DNA of 64,000 bases. It comes from Cubamyces lactineus. Taxonomy: Eukaryota > Basidiomycota > Agaricomycetes > Polyporales > Polyporaceae. A program made the position numbers and the translations under genes. The stretch spans positions 744,001-808,000 of the forward strand of contig JACDTU010000017.1 of the NCBI GenBank assembly GCA_022376465.1. The letters run 5' to 3'. The stretch's first letter is position 1. The number at the start of each line of letters is the position of its first letter. The notes beneath the pieces were generated by a model. It saw only the letters and a program-made list of their open reading frames with translations, was not told the DNA's origin and ran no database searches. Below, piece after piece: positions 11,297-20,516 of the stretch.

Positions 11297-12717
11297 TTAG
11301 CTAGGCTTCATGAGAGCTAGTGTAAAGCACCAACCAGGTCCCATCACACCCCAAACCACTTGTAATTGCAAACGTATTTCCTTACAGAGTCGGAAGGTAT
11401 TGGAGAATGCGTAGCGCGTTGCATCCGCGACAGATGTGCCCATGTCTACCCCATCGCGGGTAAATTGTGTGACCACTAGTGTGAGTTTCGGAAGCTTCCG
11501 GAGTGACGAGTAGCGTATGGCGACGTCGAGCGCAATGAGATGGTCGAGAAACTCCTTGTACTCCTTTAGACCATCTTCTTCCATGAAGTCCGAGTAATAC
11601 AGCAGGAGGTGCGTTAGGGGTGCCTCCGTTTGCAATATCCACTTGGCAAGGCGATGGTAGTCCGGGTGCTCCGAGTCTAATGTCCAAAGCACTTGCACGT
11701 GGAGGGATTCTAAGGAAGACAGTGGACGACACGGTGTCGATTGTTCGTCTGGGTCTACACATATTAACGTCATTTCTCGGGAGCGGACGAATGTTGTGCA
11801 CAAATAGCCACCATGGGAATCATACGGTATGCTAGTTTCTTCCAAGTACAGCGTCCTGATGGTAGCTGCAGCCGCATATAGGATACCGTATGTTACTTGT
11901 CTCCAAAGCCTTGGCTTCATGATGCACAACATCCCATACAATCGTTAGCTAGCATCATGGGAGATTGACTGTGTTGTTCACATACCCTGTTCCCGCCGTC
12001 GCTCTCAATTGTCAGCGCCGTCAGGTGCGGAAAGCTCCTGTTTGCAGAAACGTGCAACTCCCACCTACCACCCGGCGTCCAAAGCGAGCCGTGGATCATG
12101 AGGTTGCGAAGAGATGGAAACACCAGCAAAAGTTTGAGCAAGTCCTGGAAAGAGCCCGAGTGCTTCCATGCGAGAGACAGCGAAGTGACGGTACTGAATG
12201 TCTGCAGAGCGTTGATGACATGCGTATGACACGCCAGACCGCGTGCAAGGGCAAAACCAATGTTTTGCAGGTATGGTAGCTTTCCTGCCAGCATGAGGGC
12301 CCATGTATGGGAGATACTCCCTGAGGTGGCCGAGGGATGAGCCAGGGGAGGCGTAAAATCTTCGTCATTGTCGATGATGCTGAGACCTCGGACGAAGGTT
12401 TGTAGCCATGGATTGCTATTGAGTGATCTGACGAGGAGTTCAAAGGGCATCTTCTCACTGCTAATGAAGGTAAGCTGGCGGTACAGGCAAATACGGCTTG
12501 TCAGCGCCCATGCATGACATGTCATAGCACAGGAGCAGAGCGTGGATAATTTCTTGCGGTAATCAAGGAAGTCGTCTACCTCCAAGGGTAAAATGAGTCT
12601 ATGTGGACAAACTTTGCGAATGATTGCCTCGAATATCTCCGTTGGAAATGTTGGATGGCACATCTGGAAGAGATTGAGTATGTTGAGTATGTGCGTTGTA
12701 TCAGCGCGATACAACAA
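11297..12717 (-). CDS. F-box protein, copy 2
   Basis: Exons 12717-11986 and 11914-11297 give 449 residues. The F-box-like region is FPTEIFEAIIRKV then CSCAMTCHAWALTSRICLYR, followed by leucine-rich repeats and a C-terminal half matching copy 1 (LYLEETSIPY, LLLYYSDF, LRKLPKLTLVVTQF). A 63-nt segment equivalent to intron 2 of copy 1 starts with GT and ends with CAG but stays open in frame, so it may be spliced or retained; removal would give 428 residues. The frame is also open upstream of the chosen ATG, with an acceptor-like CGCAG, so a short first exon is possible. Expected role: SCF substrate receptor. Confidence 0.8.
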
Positions 12718-13152
12718 TGCATCGAGGTCTTTATCTTCTTCGTGGTACCGGTCCAGAACATCTCGAAGTAAACACCTGCGTAAAGCATGTGACGACTCGG
12801 TCTAGTCCATCGTACCTGTCTGTGGTCTTCTGCTCACCTGTCAGGAAATGCCCTGCGTCGAAAAGCGAAGCGTCTGAATCGTTAAGACCTGACCTCTAGC
12901 CTCGTTTGTAGTTGCAGCCTTGTCAGTGCAGGTGGGAAAGTGCTCAGCACAGTAGCGCGCGCTCTTCGGCGCTTCTGTCCGGAGACTCCATGTACACGCG
13001 CCGCCCTGCTCACCACTGTTCACAAGCCTCAGCTCTCTTGCCTTCGTTCCATATCTTCGTTACATCTAGTATTTGTTCTGTTCCTGTGTTTGTGCTACTC
13101 ATACTTCTTGCAATCAGCGAAATACCCTCTACTGGGATACTGGAATCGGCCC
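12718..13152. other. Intergenic between F-box copy 2 and the retroelement
   Basis: Upstream region of F-box copy 2. No gene recognised. Confidence 0.4.
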
Positions 13153-13157
13153 TTGGC
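13153..13157. repeat. Target site duplication of the chromovirus, left copy
   Basis: TTGGC directly precedes the left LTR and is repeated at 22523-22527 directly after the right LTR. A 5-bp duplication is usual for Ty3/gypsy integration and fixes both ends of the element. Confidence 0.9.
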
Positions 13158-13622
13158 TGTTATGACGAGCCTAGATCGGTCACGCGGTGGCTGAGCTAGG
13201 GGTCACGTCGCCTCGGAGAATAACGAAGAGGCGAGTCAGGGATTGAAGATCTTCTGAGAAGAGGCGAGTCGGGGTTCGGTGAATAGGCAATAGATAACCA
13301 GATCAAGCTGAGGTTCTTCAAAGAAGATCCTCGGCTTATATATATACATGGCCGAGACTAATAATAGACCGGATCGGTAAGCAAATGTTCAGTACGGCTA
13401 AGTATAGCTGGGGCTGACTGTACATGAGAATGAAGGTGATGTATCATGAGAATAACTGACGTGTCGCTGACGTGGCATGGGAGGATGCAGCTAAGTATAC
13501 AACACATGAGTAAGCTGTGGCAGGCTCGGCCTCCGAAACGTAAGCACGATACATAAGCATAGGACAAGTCACGAGACCAAGACATAACCGTAACAATGGC
13601 CGTGTCACGCACCATCGTAACA
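13158..13622 (-). repeat. 3' LTR of the chromovirus
   Basis: Begins TGTTATG and ends CGTAACA, an inverted terminal repeat. The copy at 22058-22522 has the same length and about 96 percent identity by eye. It holds the TATA-like TTATATATATACATGG, which on the minus strand would drive transcription in the element's direction. Confidence 0.95.
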
Positions 13623-13633
13623 TTACCCCCTTC
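13623..13633 (-). other. Polypurine tract
   Basis: On the minus strand this reads GAAGGGGGTAA directly before the 3' LTR. This is where the plus-strand primer of an LTR element is expected. Confidence 0.8.
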
Positions 13634-13658
13634 GTATGGTTGACGACGACCTCGTTGT

Positions 13659-14054
13659 TCACCAATCGTATTCGCAATTGTTGAGCCCGTCCGGGCCCTG
13701 GAGACCATGAGCGGGGTCATTGAGGGTAGCATTCGCGAGTTCGACAGGGGCCTGTACTCCCCATGGTGTGTTTGCGCGCGCGTCTCTCGTTGCCTCCTCT
13801 AGCGAACTCGGATAGAACTGCGAGTTGTTTGTCAGGGCCTGGCCATATGGGGGTGGCGGTATGACCAGGGCTTCTTCCGGGTATGCAGGTGCTGCGGTCG
13901 CAGGTCTTGTTGAGGGTTCATAAGACAGCGAGTGCGTTCGGAATTGAACGTCTGCGAATGGGATCCAAGGCACCGCTGTTGAGGGCCCAGGGTTGGCAGT
14001 GACTGGACCAGCTACCTCCGGAGCGTAGGGTGTCGGTGGTCGTGCTTGACGCAT
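13659..14054 (-). CDS. Extra retroelement frame, C-terminal part with PPPPY
   Basis: 131-codon frame from ATG 14054, rich in Pro, Ala and Ser, with IPPPPYGQA near residue 70. It lies in the same frame as the coiled-coil stretch upstream and is separated from it only by TGA codons at 14211-14213 and 14100-14102. Since the pol stops of this element are also TGA, the three pieces may once have been one protein of about 430 residues. PPPPY is a PPxY motif like the late domains by which retroviral proteins recruit Nedd4-type ligases; whether it works so here is inference. No homolog is recognised. Confidence 0.5.
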   Translation of the reverse strand: MRQARPPTPYAPEVAGPVTANPGPSTAVPWIPFADVQFRTHSLSYEPSTRPATAAPAYPEEALVIPPPPYGQALTNNSQFYPSSLEEATRDARANTPWGVQAPVELANATLNDPAHGLQGPDGLNNCEYDW

Positions 14055-14210
14055 CGACGTGCGTCGCGCTACACGAGATTCGACTCCTTGTTCGAGTCGT
14101 CACTGTATTATTGTCGCCTCTCGTGCTCGTCGGGTGTAGTTGCGGTGGTCGTGCGGTAGGTACGTGTAGTCCTCCCGCAAAGATCCAGGGATGGTATGGT
14201 ACATGGCGGG

Positions 14211-14717
14211 TCATTTGCCGGACGGAGGTTCGAGCAATGGAAGGAGATTGCGAGTGTACGGCTGGTGTCGAACGGTGAAGGAAGGGGATTCCATGTATTG
14301 GACGAGGTTTCGCCACTCTCGACCATTGCAGAGCCAGAATCGGCTGACGGACGCCTCGACGGAACGGGCGTACTCGGTGACTTCTTGCACCGATTCAAGG
14401 ATGCGCTCGGCATCGTCTTCGTAAAGGTGGGTGATGTCGGTGACTTCCTTCCTTATGTCATTGACAACCTCTTCGACGTGGTCCAGCGCTTCCGCGACAG
14501 TCTTCATGCTCCTCTGTATCCTGCCAAGTTGGCCGCGCGTGTCTTCCCTGATCAGGGACGCTGACCCTCGCAGATTGACCAGATGCCTGCAGATGTGGCC
14601 GAACTCCCGCACGTCGTTGAACATGTCCCGATATCTGGCGAGCGAGTTGACTAGCTCGGGATCAGCGCGCACCGCATTGATGAGGGGTCTCGGATCCGTG
14701 AGGAGGGCATTGACAAG
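14211..14717 (-). CDS. Extra retroelement frame, coiled-coil part
   Basis: About 168 codons, open directly after a TGA and lacking its own ATG until MFNDVREF. Heptad-rich helices dominate (QLGRIQRSMKTVAEALDHVE, VVNDIRKEVTDITHLYEDDA), so a rod-like or oligomerising segment is likely. It continues the frame of the PPPPY-bearing segment upstream across TGA 14718-14720 (context CGA TGA CTT). Expression would need readthrough, or the stop may be decay. At its end the sequence AAATGACCC overlaps a further ATG frame (14214-13918) of low complexity that I do not trust. No known family recognised. Confidence 0.45.
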   Translation of the reverse strand, partial: LVNALLTDPRPLINAVRADPELVNSLARYRDMFNDVREFGHICRHLVNLRGSASLIREDTRGQLGRIQRSMKTVAEALDHVEEVVNDIRKEVTDITHLYEDDAERILESVQEVTEYARSVEASVSRFWLCNGREWRNLVQYMESPSFTVRHQPYTRNLLPLLEPPSGK

Positions 14718-14960
14718 TCATCGTCCTTCTCGCGAATTGGGTTGGTCGGCGAGAGAGTCATTCGTAGCGAGCGACTCTAGATCGGACGTTTTGTCCAGTT
14801 CTTCAGGGTCGCTGTCTGCTTCGTCCGTCTCATCGTCATACGGAGGAGGAGGAGCCGCAGGAGGGGGAATATTTTCTTGGTCGCTTGGGTTTAGCGACTG
14901 CGCGGAGGTGACTGAGAAGCTTTCCGGGGTTAGGTTTTCCGTAAACTCGAAGTTAGGCAT
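14718..14960 (-). CDS. Extra retroelement frame, acidic segment with PPPPY
   Basis: 80 codons from ATG 14960, which overlaps the stop of the preceding small frame (ATGCCTAA). The sequence is acidic and disordered with ENIPPPAAPPPPYDDETDEA at its centre. The frame is also open upstream to an ATG at 15044. It ends at TGA 14718-14720 and continues in frame into the coiled-coil stretch. The PPPPYDDE motif resembles WW-ligand late domains. Family unknown. Confidence 0.5.
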   Translation of the reverse strand: MPNFEFTENLTPESFSVTSAQSLNPSDQENIPPPAAPPPPYDDETDEADSDPEELDKTSDLESLATNDSLADQPNSREGR

Positions 14961-15105
14961 GGTTGGGATAGATGGGGAGGCTGTCGGCAGGGATGTCACG
15001 GTGTTCGATGGTGAACTCGATGATACGAAGATAGAGGACGGCATAGGCGAGGATCCAGAGGAGGGCGAGGAGGAATGTGATGGTCATGCACACGACAACA
15101 ATCAT
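14953..15105 (-). CDS. Extra retroelement frame, 50-residue membrane peptide
   Basis: Starts at an ATG overlapping the preceding stop (CTATGA) and codes a 50-residue peptide. Its first half is one strong hydrophobic helix (MTITFLLALLWILAYAVLYL), followed by a short polar tail. Its stop TAA lies inside the overlap with the next ATG. The ATGA coupling and membrane character match its neighbours, which is the evidence that it is real despite its size. Confidence 0.5.
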   Translation of the reverse strand: MIVVVCMTITFLLALLWILAYAVLYLRIIEFTIEHRDIPADSLPIYPNHA

Positions 15106-15326
15106 AGGGTTCGTTCGTCATCAGACTCGTTGGAGCGAGCGGGGATTCTTATTGGAAGTGGGGGCGATCGGTTGTCAGTGTGATGGAACTCGCGCTCGAG
15201 GGAGTCGTGGGTGAGGCACGATGCGACGCAAAGGATTGGGAGGCAAACGGTAGCTGCAATGGTGGCGACGATAGTTGCGGGAACGGCGACAATGGCATAA
15301 GCAAGTCGTCCGATGAAATGGGGCAT
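15102..15326 (-). CDS. Extra retroelement frame, small membrane protein 2
   Basis: 74 residues. The ATG follows the stop of the preceding frame with no gap (TGAATG). A hydrophobic segment of about 35 residues (YAIVAVPATIVATIAATVCL plus LPILCVASCL) precedes a polar tail. The stop overlaps the next ATG. No homolog is recognised; the position after pol is that of an envelope gene, but nothing shows it to be one. Confidence 0.5.
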   Translation of the reverse strand: MPHFIGRLAYAIVAVPATIVATIAATVCLPILCVASCLTHDSLEREFHHTDNRSPPLPIRIPARSNESDDERTL

Positions 15327-15560
15327 TCACCAGGTGCTGGAGGGGTTGCGGTTCTTGAGTGTTTGCTCTGCGATGCGAGTGTGGAGATTGGAGAGATTGA
15401 AGTGTAGGAAGGTGAGGATGGAGGCGAGGACAAGGGTGCAGTAGAGGGCAAAGATGAGTGTGGGGGATGGTTGGTCTCGGAGGGTGAAGTGGAGGAAGGC
15501 GAGTGTGGCGGAAACGAGGACGGCGCAGTAGAGGATGTGGAGTGATTCAAGAGAGGGCAT
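15327..15560 (-). CDS. Extra retroelement frame, small two-helix membrane protein 1
   Basis: 77 residues, starting 10 bases after the TGA (15571-15573) of a chromodomain-like tail (TAETLERYKKARKL). Two hydrophobic helices (LHILYCAVLVSATLAFLHF and LIFALYCTLVLASILTFLHF) are followed by a polar end. First of the chain of small frames. An apparent TATAAAAAGG 40 bases upstream lies inside the chromodomain-tail codons and is probably coding, not a promoter. Confidence 0.5.
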   Translation of the reverse strand: MPSLESLHILYCAVLVSATLAFLHFTLRDQPSPTLIFALYCTLVLASILTFLHFNLSNLHTRIAEQTLKNRNPSSTW

Positions 15561-15634
15561 GGTGAGAGATTCAGGCGAGTTTCCTCGCCTTTTTATACCT
15601 CTCGAGGGTCTCGGCAGTGTTGAACTTCCAGGTT

Positions 15635-16135
15635 ATCGGCTGTGCCGGACCGGGAATGTGGACCTTGTGGCTGTGGCGCCTACAACGCGCACAGCATGGA
15701 CTTTGTTCCTTCCTTTTACGGACTGCTCAGCATACGTACTGTAGTTAGACATTCTTTCATTCCCTCCATCTTTCCGTTGCGTTCTACACTGCTACGGATC
15801 CTTCCAGAGGGTTCTATATCTATGACACCATATGTCGCGATACTCGCACCATGGTCTTACTCATCGTACATAGCGATCACATGCCTCCTTTCTTCGCTTA
15901 CTCATGGCACTCCTCTCTCAGTATATAAGGAGGACATTGTTCGCCCCTACTCTTCAGTCGTTCGCTCACAGACTGAAGAGTAAGTTCCTTCATTACCTAT
16001 GCCTTTATATGCAGTTACTTACCAAGTACTTGTAGCTCTCTTTGTGTCGCTTACAGGTACTTGTACTATGCAATATAGTCGTTCGCTCACAGACTGAAGA
16101 CTCTCTTTGTGTCGCTTACAGGTCGCTCCCAGCCT
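15635..16135. mobile_element. Probable nested insertion near the end of pol
   Basis: This 501-bp segment is flanked by the direct repeat TTCCAGGTT (15626-15634 and 16136-16144). It separates the chromodomain from a frame that looks like its natural tail. On plus it has a TATA-like AGTATATAAGGAGG near 15920 and two internal repeats: GTCGTTCGCTCACAGACTGA at about 15958 and 16078, and CTCTCTTTGTGTCGCTTACA at about 16034 and 16102. TG...CA LTR ends are not seen, so its nature is open. Confidence 0.4.
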
Positions 16136-16154
16136 TTCCAGGTTCAGAAGTTCG

Positions 16155-19100
16155 TCAGGCAGCATTCGGCAGGAGCGCTGACTCAGGTTCCCATGTGTTT
16201 TCCGCTGATGAGTAACCCCGCCACTTGATTTGAAATTGGGGTTTCCCTCGGATCATCTTGTGTCCCACAATAGCTTCGACCTCGTATTCTTCTTCTCCGT
16301 CAACCAGGTCAGGTGGGGGCCTCGTGTGATTGAGTCTGTGGGTGTCGTTTTCCTTATAGGGTGTCAGGAAACACGCATGAAACACGGGGTGGATCTTCCA
16401 CGACTTCGGCAGTTCTAGACGGTATGTGACCGGTCCGATGACTTCGGCGATGCGGAATGGCCCTTCTCATTTGGGTGCCAGCTTCCTCGAGGCATAAGCA
16501 AGGTGTAGGTTCTTCCCTTCTAGCCAGACCTTCTGTCCTTTAGTGAACTGGGTGAACTTTCCTCGATACCGGTTGGTCATGACGTTCCGTGCCAGTTCGT
16601 GCACCGCTAGTGCTTCATCCCTTGCTTTCTGCAGGTTCGTAAGTCGCTCTTGTACTGCTGGGACATTGGTTCGGGGGTACGCCAGCGGTATCAGTGGAGG
16701 ATCGTATCCCATCATGAGGTAGAATGGCGATGCGTTTCAGGCCGAGTGTAGGCGTTGATTATGCGTGACTTCCGCATCGGTGAGATGTTCTACCCATTCG
16801 TCGGGTCTTCCTTCGCAGAATATTTGGAGATAGACTTCAAGTTCCTGGTTAACTCTTTCTGTCTGTCCATCAGTTTGCGGATGATAGGCTGTGGAGGGTG
16901 ACAATGTGCTTCCAAGGAGTCATCCTAGTTCCTTGGTGACGTTGGATACGAACTGGGGTCCTCGGTCCGAGATGACTTTGCTGGGTAATCCAAACCTTCT
17001 GTAAACGTATCGATGATAGAGTTCTGCCGTTCCGATTGCGTCCACCGTCTTCTTGCAGGGTGCAAAAATCACCCCCTTCGTAAGGCCTTGGTCAACCACG
17101 ACCAGAATACTGTCATAGCCAGGCGATATCGGGAGGTCTGTGATGAGGTCCATGGTGACGTTTTCGAATGGTCGAGTGATGCCTGTGGCAGGGATGGCTT
17201 GTGGCGGTGGTGTCGTGGGATGTGTGTTCAGTTTTGCTTGCTGACAGATGGCGCAGCCTTCTACGTATTTGGATACCATGGTGTACATTCCTGGCCACCA
17301 ATAGGATCTTCGCAAGAGTTCCAGCGTCTTGAATTTGCCTGGGTGTCTGGCGGTGGGTAAGTGGTGATGCTGTCATACGAGATCGGTTCGGAGAGTTTCG
17401 TCTGCAGGGACATAACAGCGATTCTTGTAAAAGACCAGTCCTTCCCTTTCGGACCAATCTGTCAGGGTGCTTCGTATTGGCGGAGGTCCGTGGTTCCGTA
17501 GCGCTGCCAGTGCGTCGCAAAACAGGCGGTCTTGTTTTGCTAGTTCTTGGAATCTTGGTGCGACGGCTAGGTCGACCATTCGAACAAAGAGGTTGTCTGG
17601 GAGCATTGTGTGTTCCACATTGTCATTGTCGGTTCCTTGTCAATGGTCCGGTCGACGTGATAGCGCGTCAGATTGGACCATGGCTGTTCCAGGGGTATGT
17701 ACTAGTGTCATGAAATTGAGAAAGGAAGAGCACCCATCGTGCTTGTCGTCGGTTCAACTGTTGTGGATTTCGCCAGTAGGTCAAGTTCTTGTGGTCGGAG
17801 AGTATCGTTACTGGATGCCCTGATCCTTCTAGGTAGTGTCGCCACGCTTTGAGCGCTCAGATGATCCCTAATAGTTCTCAGTTGTAGATTTTGTAGTTCC
17901 GTTCCGCTTTGGTGAATCCTTCTGATAGGTACGTGCAAGGTCGCATATCGCCATTGATGTCGCGCTGTCGCAAGACCGCTCCAGTTGCCCATTGAGATGC
18001 GTCCAATTCTACTAGGAATGGTTTGGTGACGTCCGGCATCTGTAGCACAGGGGCCGTGGCGAAGCGGTTCTTGAGTTGGTCAAATGCTTTCTGGCATTCT
18101 GCGAACCATTCCCATTTGGTGTTCTTCTTGGTGAGTGCGTTCAGTGGTTGCGCGATCTCGGAAAAGTGGTCGATGAAGCGTCAATAGAAGTTCCCAAAAC
18201 CTAGGAATGATCGGACGTCCTTTACGGTCGTTGGTTCCAGCCAATCGAGAATTCCTTTTAGTTTGACCCGGTCCATCGCAACGCTGTTTTCCCGAATGAT
18301 CATTCCTAAGTATTCCACTTCTTCTGCGTCGAAGGTGCACTTTTCGAGTTTGAGGTAAAGGTCGTGTTCTCGTAAGCGTTCCAGTACTCGAAGTGTTCGT
18401 CGTCAATGGGTTTCCTCGTCTCCTGAGAATATGAGAATGTCGTCCATATAGATTACCACCCATCCTTCATCGATCATGTCTTTGAATATGGAGTTCATCA
18501 TGGCTTGAAAGGCAGCTGGCGAGTTGCAGAGGCCAAAGAACATGACCATCGGTTCGTATAGGCCCGAACTGGTTCGGAACGCGGCTTTCCATTGATTGCC
18601 ATTCTTGATTCGTACATTGTTGTATCCTGATCGTAGGTCCAGTTTCGAAAATATCTTGGCTCCTCGAAGCTTGTCGATTAACTCCGGAATCAGCGGTAAA
18701 GGATATTTGTTCGGGACGGTCCCTTCGTTCAGGTAGCGATAGTCTTGGCAGGGTTGCAACGACCCATCCTTCTTCCCTACAAAGAAGAATGGTGATGACA
18801 TGGGGGACTTCGAGGTTCTGATGTATCCTTTTTGCAGGTTTTCTCGCACGAATTCTTCTTCGGCTTCCAGTTCTTTGGGCGTTAACTGATACTGCTTGAA
18901 GTCTTTTGGTACAAAGCCTTCCTTCAGTTCGATAGCGAGATCCCATGGCCTGGCCGGTGGAAATCGCTCTGAGGCTTTCTTTTCGAAGACACTGGCGAAT
19001 TCTTGGTGTTACAAACGTACAATTGGTGGGTCATGAACTTTATGATTGTTATAGACTTGTGCTTCGTTCCCTGTACGATACAAATATGGCGGACTCTAGG

Positions 19101-20516
19101 ACTGTAGCTATGGTTCTTTAGTCCAGGAATGTTCTCGTCTCAGCTGGGACTTTCTAGCACTTACTCTACACTTACCATATAGGGATGCACAGTCGCTTCT
19201 GCGCAGCCGCCCGCGGTGCACAGCAGCACTGCCACAGTGGTAGTAGATTCAACTAGCGCTGACTACGAGGTACCGGAAAGTCCTTGAATACGCTAGAACA
19301 TTCCTCTCTTTACTCTCTGTACATGTATATAAGAGGCGACGCCCCAGAGCGACCCTAAGCTTTCGGTTGAACTCTGAGATCCACGGGCTTTCATTTGAAC
19401 TTCGCGAATTACGAACTCGGATTGCTCGTTAACTCGCTTTCAACTGAACAAGTTACTACGCGCTTATCTTCGAAAAGCTAGGGCTAGTAATTGAATAGAA
19501 ACAAGCTCTCTATTCATTGACGTCTTATGGCTTGATAGTTTAAGAGTCACGCTCGAAAGCGTAACACTTGGTACGCTGCCGGTAGCATCTCTTCAAATGT
19601 CTTCGGCTTCTCCTGCGCCTGCTGCTGCTGTGCCATTGCCATAGCGGGATTGACTTTCGCTCGTATCCAGACATTGTTGGCTATTGCAAAGCATATTCCT
19701 GCTGGTGCCTTTCGAATTCGTCCAATGCTGGGTCCTGGTCCTACACGTGCGTCATCATTGTGTTGATGTTCACCGGTCAATGGGTTTCCTGGTTTGGGAG
19801 CGTCTCCATGCCATTCAACCACGTGCGGATGGGTGGTTTTGTCCATTTCGTCTCGTAGATATGCGGTCAAGAGTTCTTGGTCATCTGGTTCTTCCTCCGG
19901 CTTGATGTCTGATGTGGTAACTCGTCCGATATCTTCGTATAGGGGTTCTTCGTCTTTGTCTTCTTCTGATTCTGTTTCGTTCGCGGGGTCTTCTTCTTCT
20001 TCTATTTCCCTGGGTCGTCCTGTGAATGGATCTTGATCTGGGAACCACATTTCTCTGAGGTGCTCGATGACTGTCTTGACTACCTTGCCAGGGTCGATAT
20101 CCAGTGTCCCTGCTGTGAAGTCAATGTTTGCATTGACTCGTTGAAGCCAGGGGAGTCCTAGAATGATTGGTTCCTTTCCTAGCGATGTGATGAGGAATCG
20201 GATGATGTGTCGGTGTCCTCCTGCTTCGACTTCGATCGAAGCGCACTTCTTGATGTCGCCTGCCTCGTTTCGGGTTCCGTCCGCATTGAAGACTCGAATG
20301 GGCTTCTTCAGTTCTGTGAGCTTTAACTTCTGCTCCTTCGCGAATCGGTAGTCCATGAAGGTTTCTCCAGCTCCTGTGTCGATTAGGGCTTTCGTTTCGA
20401 CGCTTTGATCCGTATGAATAAATAGCGGTATTCTCATAGACTGTTTCGAAGTCTGCACTACTATTACATTACGGATCGTCGTTCACGGTCGTGACGTCGA
20501 TGCACGCCGGTTCTTC
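16155..20516 (-). pseudogene. Chromovirus pol: protease, RT, RNase H, integrase, chromodomain (decayed)
   Basis: Reading on minus: aspartic protease (LIDTGAGETFMD, IILGLPWL), reverse transcriptase ([23 protein letters not shown]), RNase H ([15 protein letters not shown]), and integrase with its zinc-binding region (HHHLP to CAICQQAK). The integrase core has [16 protein letters not shown] and [17 protein letters not shown] chromodomain follows ([26 protein letters not shown]). The frame is broken by TGA at 20483, 18403, 18181, 17878, 17857, 17640, 17373, 16920, 16737 and 16467 (lower coordinate of each), by a one-base shift near 17705 and by a solo LTR at 19007-19566. No TAA or TAG interrupts it. 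Several stops sit at normally conserved arginines (FY-stop-RF). The copy cannot make a full polyprotein. Confidence 0.93.
19007..19566 (+). mobile_element. Nested solo LTR inside pol
   Basis: 560 bp running from TGTTACAAACG to AGCGTAACA with the duplication CTTGG on both sides (19002-19006 and 19567-19571). Removing it with one duplication joins AAYQ to [16 protein letters not shown] in the same frame, the normal protease-RT linker, which proves the insertion. A TATA box (ATGTATATAAGAGG, about 19321) suggests plus orientation. It is unrelated by eye to the LTRs of the host element. Confidence 0.92.

Noticed and set aside
13918..14214. 98-residue frame overlapping the coiled-coil stop by ATGA
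   Set aside because: Low complexity with no hydrophobic or domain features, and the alternative frame carries the PPPPY protein; kept only as a remark.
15590..15605. TATAAAAAGG as a promoter for the extra retroelement frames
   Set aside because: It falls on codons of a chromodomain-like tail (RYKKA), so its resemblance to a TATA box is probably accidental.
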